64,000 nt of DNA from Haemaphysalis longicornis (Eukaryota; Arthropoda; Arachnida; Ixodida; Ixodidae). The notes beneath the pieces are model-generated. The model was given only the letters and a program-made list of their open reading frames with translations. It was not told where the DNA came from and made no database searches. The stretch is from positions 43,533,177 to 43,597,176 of the forward strand of contig CM023454.1 of NCBI GenBank assembly GCA_013339765.2, read 5' to 3'. The position numbers were made by a program, and so were the translations under genes. Shown one piece after another: positions 11,931-22,139 of the stretch (positions are counted from its first letter, which is position 1; each line of letters starts with the position of its first letter).

Positions 11931-12640
11931 AGATATTTTTGGAAGCATTTGCGTGTACTTCCAGTGCTTCAGCGAAAACGTCAGTCAAATTGCAGAGCCA
12001 CTCAAGCGCGCGACGGAAGATATCACTCCTTTCAGCTGGAAAACTCCAAGGAAGAAGCAATCTGCGAGCTGCGACGACACCTGCAAGTCCCGCCCGTGCT
12101 CGCTCATTTCCATGAAAACGCTGAAATGGAAAAGTAAACGGACGCCATTGATATAGACTTAAGTTCCATCCTCGTTGAAAAGCAAAGCGGTTGCGGAAAG
12201 CAATTGTCTATGACCGCGCGGTCTTTGGAAGAACGAGAAAAAATAGCTGCCTCTGCGAAAGCGTGCCTCGTTAATATATGATACATTCCAAACGTTGACC
12301 ATACGTGTATGGTAGACCGTTGAATGTTGTGAAAGACCACCATGCCCTCTGGTGGCTTGCCAATTTTAAGGGCCCCTCTGGCTACCTTGGTGCTTGAGCG
12401 TGCGCCTGCAGGAATTTGATGGTACAATAGTTTTTAAATCCGGCAAGAAACACTCCGACGCCGACTGCCTCACTCGCGCCCCCATCGAACCAATACCGCA
12501 AGCCTCCAATGAAAACAGGTTATTCGTCGGAGTCGTGACGGAGAGCGACCTACCCGCCCAGTAGAGTGCCGACTCCGAGCTATGCGTCATGATCGACTAC
12601 CTCGAAACACGCAACGTTTTCGTACCTAGGACCTTCTAAC
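11930..12640 (+). pseudogene. Gypsy RNase H, broken
   Basis: The segment after RT reads CVYFQCFSENVSQIAEPLKR and then ITPFSWK (11950-12050), the connection into RNase H. A degraded HALWWLANFKGPSGYL near 12340 and KSGKKHSDADCLTRAPIEP near 12440 mark the C-terminal part. The central aspartate strand near 12140-12180 is recognisable only as an ILVEKQ-like remnant. RNase H removes the RNA template after minus-strand synthesis. Multiple stops show the gene is dead. Confidence 0.75.
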
Positions 12641-12649
12641 GCAACTTAC

Positions 12650-13455
12650 TAGCATTCAGCCTATAAAAATTTCGTCCTCGTGAAGAAAAAATTTAACCCG
12701 GACAGGATAACAAACTATTTACTTCTCATCCCTGAATACCTACGTCACGAAATTTTGGAACGGAAGCGTGCCCCGACGACCCGTCTTCCGGACACCTCGG
12801 CGCACAACGCACTATTAGAAAAATCAAGGCGGAGTACTACTGTCCCCGCCTTACAACCGAAGCGTCCTAATACGTCAGCAGAAGCCGTGACTAGAAGCGA
12901 CGAAAAACGCAGCTGGTGAGCGTCGCCGGGCATCTGCTGCCGATCGTCGTCACATCAAATACCTTCCAGCCGTTTGGAATGGACCTTCGGGCACCGTTCT
13001 CTCCATCGCGATTACGAGAAAACGTGGACTAGTCTAGCGACAGACTACATACCCCACTACGCAAACAAGGCTACTCTTTTAAAATTGACAGCACAGAACC
13101 GGTGAATTTCGTGATAAACCAAATTGTGCAACTACATGAAGCCCCTAAAGTACGAATCTTGGACCCCGGAATAACCATTACTGTGGAGCTTACGCAAGGA
13201 ATCTTACGCTACAGCAACACGGATCACTGAGGAACACCAGCATGTCCCCCTCAATGAATGAACAAACGGAAGGTACGAACAAGACGATTACGGATATGTT
13301 GTTTATGTACGTCAAAGTTGAACATAATACTTCGGAAAGAGTGTTCCCGTATGTTGCGTTTGCGTACTACACGGCTATCTAGGAAGCTAGGCGGATGATA
13401 CTGTTCGAGCTTGTCTACGGAATACAGTTTAACAACGTGTGCGTACGAGCAAGTT
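12650..13455 (+). pseudogene. Gypsy integrase N-terminal and core part
   Basis: The zinc module lies near 12780-12900, with the HLGAQRTIRKIKAEYYCPRL region. A GHLLPIV and FGMDLRAPF core entry, containing the first catalytic aspartate, lies near 12925-13000. The second half of the core reads NEQTEGTNKTITDMLFMYVK (13257-13316), which includes the catalytic glutamate, and then FAYYTAI and FELVYGIQFN. The frame is lost at about 13455, where PLE sequence begins; the same protein resumes at 14365. Stops within the core show prior decay. Confidence 0.8.
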
Positions 13456-13779
13456 GGTAATCCATTATAACTTAGTTGACCGCAGTAAAGAAAACACGGG
13501 ACGAGGGATACAAGAACGAGCGCTACTCACAACATAATTTTAATAACAACCACGGAACATATAAATAGAAAAGAATCACAACACGCTCAAATGACTATGA
13601 AGTTTATCGCATCACTGAACATCCCCCCACGCACTCGTCAGGCACGCTCGTGTGGATAAATGTTTATCCAAGAAACCCAGCTCTTTCGAACTCAAATATA
13701 TGGACGTCGAAATCCCGCAGTCACCTATCCGCTTCGTTTGCGTGGCCTTAGCGATTTCTCGCGTGGTTTGATCCGCGTT

Positions 13780-13985
13780 TCAAAAAATGACGGAGCACGC
13801 AACGTACATAGGTTTGCAATTGTCGCAGTTTTGGCAATGAATACCCCAATTGCTACCTTTGCCTTTCTGTACCTTGTTGCAATATTGCCGTCTGCGAGTG
13901 TTGAGGCACCGTCCTGTCTGTAAATCGTTAGCTTTTTTGCAATGCAACAAGGTAAGGAAAGGCAAAGATAGCAATTTGAGTATTC
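13780..13985 (-). pseudogene. PLE GIY-YIG nuclease fragment (minus arm)
   Basis: The minus frame reads TGRCLNTRRRQYCNKVQKG and then IHCQNCDNCKPMYVACS, the middle of the PLE nuclease with its cysteine/histidine cluster. The stop follows directly, so the final helix (the REI-AA-I segment) is lost here by mutation, although its DNA mirror is still alignable. The break on the 5' side coincides with the centre of the palindrome. Confidence 0.7.
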
Positions 13986-14185
13986 ATTGCCAAAAGTGCG
14001 ACAAGTTCACACCTATATACGACACGTGCTCCCGCATTTTAGCGAGCGCGGATCAATGCATGCGAGAGATTGCAAAGGCCGCGGAAATGCAGCGGATAGG
14101 TGACTGCTTCAGTTCGACGTCCATATCGTTGACTTCAAAAGAGCTGGACCTCTTGGATAGATATTTATCACACGTGCGTGCCTGA
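13940..14185 (+). pseudogene. PLE GIY-YIG nuclease fragment (plus arm)
   Basis: The plus frame reads CNKVRKGKDSNLSIHCQKCD, then TPIYDTCS, REIAKAAEMQRIGDCFS and SISLTSKELDLLDRYL, reaching a natural C-terminus at 14185. This is the best preserved nuclease C-terminus in the window. Residues before CNKVRKG do not match the family, because they derive from the palindrome centre. Confidence 0.8.
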
Positions 14186-14364
14186 CGAGTGCGTGAGGGG
14201 ATGTGGAATGATCTGATAAACTTCATAGCCATTTCAGTGTGCTGTGATTGTTTTCTGTTTTTATGTCCCGTGGGTGTTATAACATTCAATTGTAAGTAGC
14301 GTTCGTCCTAGTATCCCTTGTCCTGTGGTTTCTTTACTGTGCTCAACAAAGTTATCATGCCTGC

Positions 14365-14800
14365 GGAAGACGGCCGACTACGATTCTCGACGCCATGCTT
14401 CTAAACGAAGAATGCGATGAGCTCAGTGCCGACGTCCAAGCATACCTTCAGCGTGCGGCGGATGCCCGCCAGCTTACTCCAGTTCGCACAGAGCACCATT
14501 GGCTAGTAGATTCCGGATGCAACAAACTCTGCCGCGGAGACGACGATCCTATGAGGATCATGATCCCATGAGGATCTTGAAACATGATCCCAGAGGATCA
14601 TGGTTGGGTTTGGACTCCCTTCTGACAACGCGGCCTGAGTAAGAAGCTTCTACGGCGATATTTCATACCTTACCAGATTCCACGAGCCTGTTGGCCAATT
14701 TACCTATAAGGTGATCCCCGATGCTGATTCCCGACCATCCTGAACACGCACTCGGCCCGAAGTCGTCCACATGGTTTTCCTAAGACCATAATAAACAAGA
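14365..14800 (+). pseudogene. Gypsy integrase C-terminal part
   Basis: Integrase resumes with TTILDAMLLNEECDELSADV and AYLQRAADARQL (14379-14480). In shifted frames it continues with SWLGLDS-like and KKLLRRYFIPYQI (GPY/F-type module, near 14640-14690). An EVVHMVFLRP-like terminal segment lies near 14760. This directly continues the protein interrupted at 13455, which shows that the intervening 0.9 kb is a later insertion. A short CCATGAGGATC-type repeat near 14550-14600 looks like a local duplication. Confidence 0.75.
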
Positions 14801-14875
14801 TGAGGGACATTTTGTTTGTTCGAATGGTCGTTTTCCTTTAGCATCGGGTCGATGCACTTTTTGAGGGAGAGGTAA

Positions 14876-15305
14876 TGCTCCGAACCATGAATCGGGTTTA
14901 TTTATTTATGTATTGTTCTATTGCCAGGCCCCTCTGGGCAGTATTATCTCTGTGCAAAGTGAAACGCGTGTTTACTGATTATTTGGTACGCCACACTAGT
15001 CATGCCATTTCACAGGGAGAATATTTCGACCTAATATCGCCAGACTAGAAAATTCTTCTTTGATATACAGGGTTCTTGATGCAATTCGACGGTTCGAGAA
15101 AACAACAAGCCCAACGATAAATACATGCAGAGGAGACGCCGCGGTATTCGATTCTCTGGCACCAGTCATCGCATGTAGCTTTGTTGATTGCTCTTTGGCT
15201 GCCATTGTATTCTTTGAGTTGTCAGCGAAGCTCAGGTTCACTAGAATAAACTTGTTTTACCTTCAAGTTAACTGCGTTGTCTTTGGCTATGTAACAATAT
15301 TACAG
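14876..15305 (+). repeat. Gypsy 3' LTR
   Basis: It begins just after a purine-rich tract (GAGGGAGAGG at about 14863-14872, the expected primer for plus-strand synthesis) and aligns in patches with 8485-8893. It ends where homology to the gypsy-free block at 23.3 kb resumes. It has a TTTATTTATTTAT run near 14898 and an AATAAA at about 15245. Confidence 0.7.
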
Positions 15306-16400
15306 ATCTTGTTTTCGTCTACAGTCTGCCTTTGCGTGAGCTTGTGTTCAGGATCATAGTGTTTTCTAAGTAAATGGGTCACTCCTAATCAGTCTCCGAT
15401 AGTATCTTCGTGTGCTTGGCATCCCGGAGCCTCTCCAAATCAGCTGCTTGGTTAGATAGATCTGAGGGGTGGTCAGAAGCCGCTTCACAACCATGGCTCC
15501 ACTTCACAACGACAACTCAAAGTCTGCGCCTCCGAGCTACGACAACAGAAAAGATGGCCCTGCTAGTACTCATTCCCGCTGCTAGTGATGTGGCTAGTGA
15601 TGGACTCAGATGAGAGGCGCGCATGCGCCACACTGAAATTAGGGGCAGAGAGATGGCGGATACCGGACGTGGTATTCGGTAAACTTCGGCTTACAATTAA
15701 TGTGTTATAGTAGTGTGGCTCAGCGGTGAAATGAAGGTCAAATCTTCTGCGATGGCGAAACCTTTAGACATGATTACAAAGCTTTGCTTTAAAAATGACT
15801 GCTGCAATTCCACATAAGTATGCGGTTAGAACAAGGAATTTTATTATGATGGCGCGACGTGGTTCATAGTGGACACTAGCTGGCAAAAACACTACTCGGC
15901 CTAACGCCAAGCTAAGCCACTCTTAGGCACTGTTCTAAGAGGCAATGGTGCACTTCTATGGGACGTGCCCGTATATCTACATTAAAAATAACCGCTACAC
16001 TTCTGGTACAAATGTGGAAAAAATAGAATTTCCACTGCAGCTAGTCCGGAAGCTTTTGTTTCAGCCGAAACAGCAAAGATTGTATTGTGTTCACGGAGAA
16101 ACGAAGTACTCTCTAGTGTTTAGTTTAAAATTCTGTATGTCTCCATGAATATTTTCCCACAATATGTTTTAATAATGTCTATTATAGTGTAGTGTGGAGC
16201 TGCGACGTTCCTTTACTGTACTTATGGGTGGATGAGTGGTTTTTCAATTTTTTTAATTTTGAAGAACCTGATTATATCTTTACACGAATTGATCTTTCCC
16301 TTTTGAATCTAATTGTACAAGTGGAGTTTTAAAAACTATACGATTATATCGCTGTGAAAAATAGGTACTAATTAGATGCCTTTCCGAATTAATAGTGGAA
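15306..16400. repeat. AT-rich duplicated block, copy 1 right part
   Basis: Continues the collinearity with 23340-24360. Anchors are an 11-base match at 15348 and 23360, an 18-base match at 15405-15422 and 23419-23436, and a 29-base identical stretch at 16054-16082 and 24089-24117. The right limit is uncertain, because the two copies drift apart before the PLE RT remnant at 16440. No coding motif was found. Confidence 0.75.
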
Positions 16401-16439
16401 TTCCTTTGTAGTCTTTTCTCGGGTTGCTTTTTTTTTACT

Positions 16440-17090
16440 TGAATTCTACTTATGTCTTATCAATGAAGATGTGTTTTTGAGAAATTTGGTGTTCGCATCG
16501 GTTCTGAGTTGGCGCCCATATTTAGTGTTATTTTTCATAAAAAAGTTGATCGTACTTTGGATGAAGTCCTGATGGAATGGTTGGAAAAGTTTTCGAGTAC
16601 CTGGAAGATTACTTAGTGATTCTTGAACAGCATTACCTGCTCCACCGTACTGTGGATGTCTTGAAGGTATGTAAAAAGAAAGGTGTGGCCTGAAGTTCAC
16701 ATTGGAAGCCTTAAAAAATTCGTCTATCTAATATCTGGGCCTTCGGGTAAAATTTAGTAACGAACATGTTTGCCCGCTATCACTAAACCCATTGGTGCAA
16801 TACAAATACGGCATCAGGAAACTTGCAAGAAGGGAATTGCTTTTTCTAGCGTTTGTTCAGCGTTGTCTGAAGCATGCGCACACTCAATGAAAGAACGTTT
16901 TAAGGAACAGGTGAAAAAACAAAAAAAGAAGCAGGTTTTCCAACTGGTGCTTTGGCAGCAGCATGCGAATACCTTGTCATGACAAAAGGTCGCGATAAGA
17001 CTGACGCACAAAAGAAAGTAGTACAAGAAAAAAAGGGACGCCGTGGCTCTATAGGTTCCCCGGAAGATTCGTAGGCTAAAAAAAGTTGCT
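16440..17090 (+). pseudogene. Penelope-like element reverse transcriptase remnant
   Basis: The plus frame from 16476 reads FEKFGVRIGSELAPIFSVIF then VDRTLDEVL, the conserved PLE RT block before the catalytic loop. After a one-base shift comes VFEYLEDYLVILEQHYLLH, where YLED at 16598-16609 stands at the YVDD position, so one catalytic aspartate is replaced. Further on are LGLRVKFSNEHVC near 16740 and the thumb segment SALSEACAHSMKERFKEQVK (16857-16920). The nuclease domain that should follow is absent; LINE sequence begins near 17100. Confidence 0.75.
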
Positions 17091-17380
17091 TCCAGATAAG
17101 GGGGATCCGTCACCAGGGGGCTGACTCGGTCGCCCGCGCCTCGCTTCAGCTCCTGATTTATGCTGCCAAACAGCGGATTGAAAACAGTTTACGACCCAAA
17201 CACTGTCACCAGCATCTGTACAATGACAAAAAGAACCATTCGACACCTCGGTGAGCCGCATTGGACCCCTGCTGCCCGAATTATCACCGACCGAGTTTCG
17301 CGACCACGCTGACCCTGCTAGGCCTACATTGTAGCCCTAGCCACATCGTTTCAAACCATCACCGCCGCCTCGGGCCCGAG

Positions 17381-18373
17381 ATGAGCGACGCGCTTCCTCC
17401 ACGCGTATCACCGAGAACCGACATGAATACTGACCCTGACAGCGGGCGAACCCACCCGCCAGGCAACCCATGGATTACGGTTATGAAGAAACGCGCCAAG
17501 AAGACCAGTGGTACCACCACGACGTCAAGCCTAGCTACCTGCGAGCCCCAAGCGCAAAAGGCGCCGACACCCAACCGGTCGCTCTGGGAGCCTCCGCCGC
17601 GTCTACCGCCTACTCCCTAAACGGTTGTCTTCCGTCCACCAGCCGACCTCAACGTTGCTACCCTGACCACCGCTGCACTGACCGAAGCTCTGTCAAACAA
17701 ATGTGAGCTGGCGCTTCAGACATTCTATCGAGCCGTCACTCTGTTGGTACCGCTTACTCCCAATGTACTCGTCGCAAGCACCGCGGATTCTAAGCTGGCC
17801 GTAAGGCTCAGCGAGATAGAACAACTACAAATTTAAACTTCGACCTATGAATTTGCTACGTTTATGAAGCCATCACCGGGAACCTGTCGCGGGGTTATCC
17901 ATGTCCTTGATTCTTAAATAAACAAAGTCAACCTAGGCGCTTACCTCCAAGGCAACTAGCCGACCCTCCTCCACGCGCGTATCATGCGCAACACCCGCTC
18001 GGTGCTGCTAACGTTTTAAGGTACTCGCGTGCAATTTAACATGAAGGGAGGCAGTATGCTTCTCCGGTGCCGACCTTTTCGCCGCTCGGTGCAAGTGTGT
18101 CGCGTGTGCGGTGATTTGGGGCACCGCAAGGACGTGTTCCCTAAACCTGACAGCCCCAAATGCCTCCACTGCGAACAACCGACTTCATCAAGAGACCATG
18201 TTTGTATACCTAAATGCCGATTGTGCTTCCAACCCCATACCACAGCGGGTAAATACTGTCCACGCCACTTCATCCCCTGCTCTCCGACCAGCAAGACGTC
18301 CATAATAGCCACCGACAAGGTAAGCAGGTCTGCTCTTGCCTCTCGTGCTCCCACTTTTCAACTCCCTCCCTAA
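17381..18373 (+). pseudogene. LINE ORF1 (nucleic acid-binding), frameshifted
   Basis: The start at 17381 gives an N-terminal PNPWITVMKKRAKK-like segment typical of tick LINE ORF1 proteins. The middle continues in other frames (a NVATLTTAALTEALSNK-like segment near 17650-17705). The end (18029-18373) carries GGSMLLRCRPFRRSVQVCRV followed by a run of cysteine/histidine knuckles including CGDLGHRKDVF, CLHCEQPTSSRDHVC and CRLCFQPHTTAGKYC. ORF1 coats the element RNA. At least two frame changes and an internal stop break it. Confidence 0.75.
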
Positions 18374-18394
18374 CGCGACACACAAAACACACCC

Positions 18395-19910
18395 CGGCTA
18401 TATAGCCGCAACACCACCGACCTTGTATGGGATCTGGGACCAGATACTTTAGACCGTTTCACTCACCAGTATCCGTCGTAAGATTGGGACGGCGCAGCTC
18501 ACTGACTGGCAAGCCTTCTGCGGAGCTCCATTTCCAAACATACTCCTGACTGATAACCCAGAACCATGAACGCAATACCTCATTGATATACAAAACTCTC
18601 ACACTAAAAAAATCACGCTCAGGCAGGGTCTATGGGCAGTAGAGAACCATCTCAACCATCTATACACGGCACGACGTAGCGTACTCAACTGATGGCGTCG
18701 AAATAAACACAACCGCAAGCTTAATTGTCGTGTTGTGCCGATTACAGAAGAGGCTCTCAAATACGCCAAACAACTGCAAGCCCAAAACTGGCGCAGCTTC
18801 TGTTACCAAATGAAAGGCACTCTTACAACCGACAAAGCTTGGCACATCGTTCCCCACATACTGGGAAACACCCCTACCGAAACTTCCACTTCTCAAAAGA
18901 CCGCCCGACTTATCCACAACCATTCTCAACCACCTGATCAACTACTCTCCCAGATCCGTCACATGTTATTCACACCCGCATCACCTCTCACAATTCCCTC
19001 GCAGCCAGACTACGCCGACACCCCCAGTCCTCAACTTGATGGCCCTTTTACTAATGATGAACTCACAGAAGCACTCACCTGGCTAACCCGCACAACTGCA
19101 CCCGGACGTGATTTAATAACTTACAAGGTACTTCGTAACCTTACGACGACCACTTAGAATCTCTGCTTGCCTGTTACAACCACCACTCTACAAATGACAC
19201 CGTACCGCCTCAGTGGCGTCAGTCAGACATAACTTTCCTTCCAAAGCCTCACAAACCGATCACTTTTGACCACTTACGACCGATCTTCTTAACATCCTGC
19301 GTGAGCAAACTTTTTGAACATCTGTTGATTCGACGTCTGATGCACTTCCTTGAAGAGCCATCCGGTTACTTCCCACCATTTACGGGTTGCATACTGACCT
19401 CTCTGCGCAAGACGTCCACCTGCAATTTACAGAACGGGTTCTCGACTGCCTCAGCAATGTACACCCCAGTTCCGTCCTTGCTATTGATATACAAACTAGC
19501 TTCGATAACGCAAGTCACATAGCCATTCTCCACCAACTTCAAACCATGGGCTGCAGATAAGCCACATATAACTAAGTGAGAGTCCTTCTGACAAATTGAA
19601 CTGCCACTCTCAACCTTGGCTCTTACCAGACAGAGACGTTTCACACTTCGGCAAAGGGCACTCCCAAAGGCTCGGTTGTCTCACCACTCTTTTTTGTATA
19701 GCGCTGATGAGACTCCCGAAAATACTTGAAAAAATTCACCACGTGTCACACGTCTTATATGCAGACGACCTCACCATATGGTCCAACACAGGCTCTCCAG
19801 AAGAACAGCAACATAGTCTTCAACAGGCAATCGACACTGCGCTCCGATTTCTCCAAACTAGTGGCCTGTGCTGCGCCCTATCAAAATCCGCCTTACTCAT
19901 CTTCTGAGCA
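18395..19910 (+). pseudogene. LINE endonuclease trace and reverse transcriptase
   Basis: A short endonuclease C-terminal trace (RRKIGTAQLTDWQAFCGAPF, about 18473-18535) is followed by RT. Motifs include PFTNDELTEALTWL and TAPGRDLITYKVLRNL (19045-19140), LRPIFLTSCVSKLFEHLLI (about 19275-19335) and a GHSQRLGCLTTLFCIAL-like block near 19660. The catalytic HVLYADDLTIW has YADD at 19758-19769, both aspartates intact, and SGLCCALSKSALLIF follows near 19862. Frames switch at least three times. About 200 codons of endonuclease expected before this point are absent. Confidence 0.8.
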
Positions 19911-20143
19911 TGAACCCGAGCCACCCACCAAACCCTACACCTGAGCCCTCACTGGCAACGGGCATGCAATCCCCACCGTCAAGTCCCTCCGCATCCTGTT
20001 TCCACTTCCACCACGATGGCTCCGGGGCCCCGTACCTTCCCAGAATTCTACAGACCATTACCAAACTTACAGAACTAATTCAACGAATATGCTGTCGCCG
20101 ACACAGACTCAAATAAACAGACAACTGCCGCATCTCACACGCA

Positions 20144-20480
20144 ATGCTGATCAGCCGCATCACATACAGGGCTCCCTACCTTACCTTAAAACCACAAGAG
20201 CATGCCAAGCTTGATGTCGACATACGTAAAGCTTATATGAGAGCCCTCGGTCTGCCCACTTTCCCTTCTACTAACCGCTTAATGAAACTGGGTATACATA
20301 ACACCCTCTCGGAGATTATTGAAGCCCATCTCCAAAACCAAGTAAAACGCCTACAACTTACCCACGCCGGTCGTCTTCTGCTGAAAACGCTAGGCCGGAA
20401 GGTGGTGCAAACTCCAGACTCGCCACAACGTATACATCCATCAATGCGACGCAACGTCCTGGCCCTCCCCAATTTCGAGC
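20144..20480 (+). pseudogene. LINE post-RT connection segment
   Basis: The open frame from 20144 reads MLISRITYRAPYLTLKPQEH, then IRKAYMRALGLPTFPSTNRL and LGIHNTLSEIIEAHL. This is the conserved region between RT and RNase H in this LINE group. The open frame continues to 21010, but family similarity ends near 20480; beyond that the true protein lies in another frame. Confidence 0.8.
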
Positions 20481-20519
20481 CATATGCACCCTACATACAA
20501 CGCCGGCCGTCGTCAGGAA

Positions 20520-21336
20520 CGTACACGCCTCCTCAACAGCAAATACAGCAGCGATCCGACTACCCTCTATACGGACGCCTCTCCCTACACTCAATGACCA
20601 GCCTACGTCATTACTGTTGCCCGCTTCGACAATGTCTTCCTCACCTCGGCAACTGTCTGCATAAACTCTATTACCACGGCCGAAGAAGCAGCCATTTCCC
20701 TCGCAATGACACAAGCCACAACTGCCAGTATAACAATTCTGTCGGACTCACAAGCTGCCTGCCGTCATTTTGTACTCGGACGAGTCAAGGCTCTTACCCT
20801 GGCCATCCTTTCTCAATGCCCCAGCCTCGCTTATGCCCGCACATTGTAGACACACAGCCACACTGCCCTCCCTGGGAACGAGTTGGCACACTCCACAGCC
20901 CGAGCTCTCCTTCGAAGGGCATTCCTAGAAGAGGCCAACAATGTGGCCACCCTTTCCAACACCCTTACATCACTCTCCCAAACATACACCGACATCCTCT
21001 AACACTATAGAGCAATCCGACGCACCTACCCCCTCCCCACACTTCTCTTTCTACCGCAGACGCCCGCATTGGGCGCCGACTTCAAACTAACAGATTAATA
21101 TCACCTCCATGTCCACCCCATTTCTCCTACTAACTACCCATTTAACTGCCCTCAATGCGATGAGCCTAACACAACAGCTCCACTTGTCTGCACATGCCCC
21201 ACCATCCCACAACCACCCAGATACCATACCCTCGAGCAGTGGGAGGGCGCGTTGCAGCACTACCAGCTTGAGCACCAGGAGGCCCTGATATCTCGGGCGA
21301 GGATGGCCGCCGCGGTACGCGGCCTAGCGGAATAGG
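20520..21336 (+). pseudogene. LINE RNase H and C-terminal cysteine motif
   Basis: In the frame of position 20568, LYTDASPYT gives the first catalytic aspartate. TTAEEAAISLA supplies the glutamate, ILSDSQAACRHF (20736-20771) the second aspartate, and GNELAHSTARA (20874-) the terminal motif. An in-frame TAG lies at 20847-20849. A final FNCPQCDEPNTTAPLVCTCP zinc-like motif starts at 21141, and the reading ends RMAAAVRGLAE at about 21336 after one more frameshift. RNase H removes the RNA strand during second-strand synthesis. Confidence 0.8.
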
Positions 21337-21450
21337 ATGGCTGCCCACAGCTCCTAACTCTTTTTCCCCTACCCAGTCCCTGTGGTTTCAGTAAACTATT
21401 TCTGTGTCTTTTTCTTTCTCTCTTTCTCTCTCCAGATATTGGGGCAGGTT

Positions 21451-22139
21451 GCTATACGGCACAAAATAAACTTGGTAGAATATCTCCTTTAGTATACCGA
21501 AGAAGACATGGTAAGGAAGTCAAAGGTTATGATAAACGGTCTGGTATATACGAAAATAAGCATTTTCCACGTTGCACTGGTGTTGTGTACCAAATTTGCT
21601 TGTACTGAAGTAAGGCTAAAGTTGGCGAGACAAGCCAGTGCTTTTAAACGTATGTGTAAGGGACACTTTATTACCTTAAAACCGCACTGCCATCGCATGT
21701 GTCGGATAACTGTCGTTCATGTTCTTCGTGCTCCTGTCAGCCCCATCGAAATTGAATTGTTTTACAGTTCTATCCTCCAGATCAGCTTAAGCGAAATATT
21801 ATGAAGGCTTTCAACATAACCAGGAGTTGTTAAAAGTGCGTTAGTCAGGCCTCCGTTTGTTTATATAAGAACGTACTGTCCTTTCTTGATAGTAGTTGAA
21901 CACAGGAGCAAAAGGCAATCCCTTGCTGTTATTTCTATCACGGTTTGGTCGTGACTGCTATTGTCCCGCAGGTGCAGATTCGACGTGTAATTTATAAATG
22001 TATCTTTATTTGGAAAAAAAATTGGTTTATATTCAGCAGTTGTCGTCTTGGGGTCTTTTCTTTGTGGTCCTGTTTTAATGTGCTGTTTTGAAAACCATGT
22101 CACAGTACCAACTCGGCCAACTCTCATACTGTTATTATT
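21451..22139. other. Unclassified stretch between LINE and duplicated block
   Basis: A 98-codon plus frame (21508-21804) and a 112-codon minus frame (21861-22199) have no recognisable motif. The sequence is of ordinary AT-rich composition. Confidence 0.4.

Larger units (their letters stand above)
13462..14361. mobile_element. Head-to-head pair of truncated Penelope-like elements
   Basis: Two PLE 3' ends face away from each other around a centre near 13912. Arm 13462-13881 reads on the minus strand and arm 13943-14361 on the plus strand. Each has the second half of the GIY-YIG nuclease followed by about 200 bases of matching 3' untranslated sequence, including a CGTGCCTGACGAGTGCGTG block and a GATAAACTTCATAG block present in both. 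The pair sits inside the gypsy integrase, whose reading resumes on either side, so the PLE arrived after the gypsy. No RT or GIY half remains. Confidence 0.85.
8485..15305 (+). mobile_element. Ty3/gypsy LTR retrotransposon, old and interrupted
   Basis: The parts lie in canonical gypsy order: 5' LTR, gag with a zinc knuckle, protease, RT with YIDD, RNase H, integrase with zinc module and core, GPY/F-like tail, purine-rich tract and 3' LTR. The total is about 6.8 kb, of which about 0.9 kb is a later PLE insertion inside the integrase. The LTRs match only in patches, and every domain has stops or frameshifts, so insertion is ancient. The boundaries are supported independently by the paralogous block at 22-24 kb, which lacks the element. 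Both edges are uncertain by about 20 bases. Confidence 0.85.
17100..21450 (+). mobile_element. Non-LTR retrotransposon (I/Jockey-type LINE), degraded
   Basis: In order: a possible 5' leader, ORF1 with N-terminal KKR-rich segment and three zinc knuckles, a trace of endonuclease C-terminus, RT, thumb/connection, RNase H, a C-terminal cysteine motif and a pyrimidine-rich 3' end (about 21405-21435). An RNase H domain after the RT places it with the I/R1/Jockey-like LINEs rather than CR1 or RTE. Most of the AP endonuclease is missing. Numerous frameshifts show it is dead. Both ends are approximate. Confidence 0.8.
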
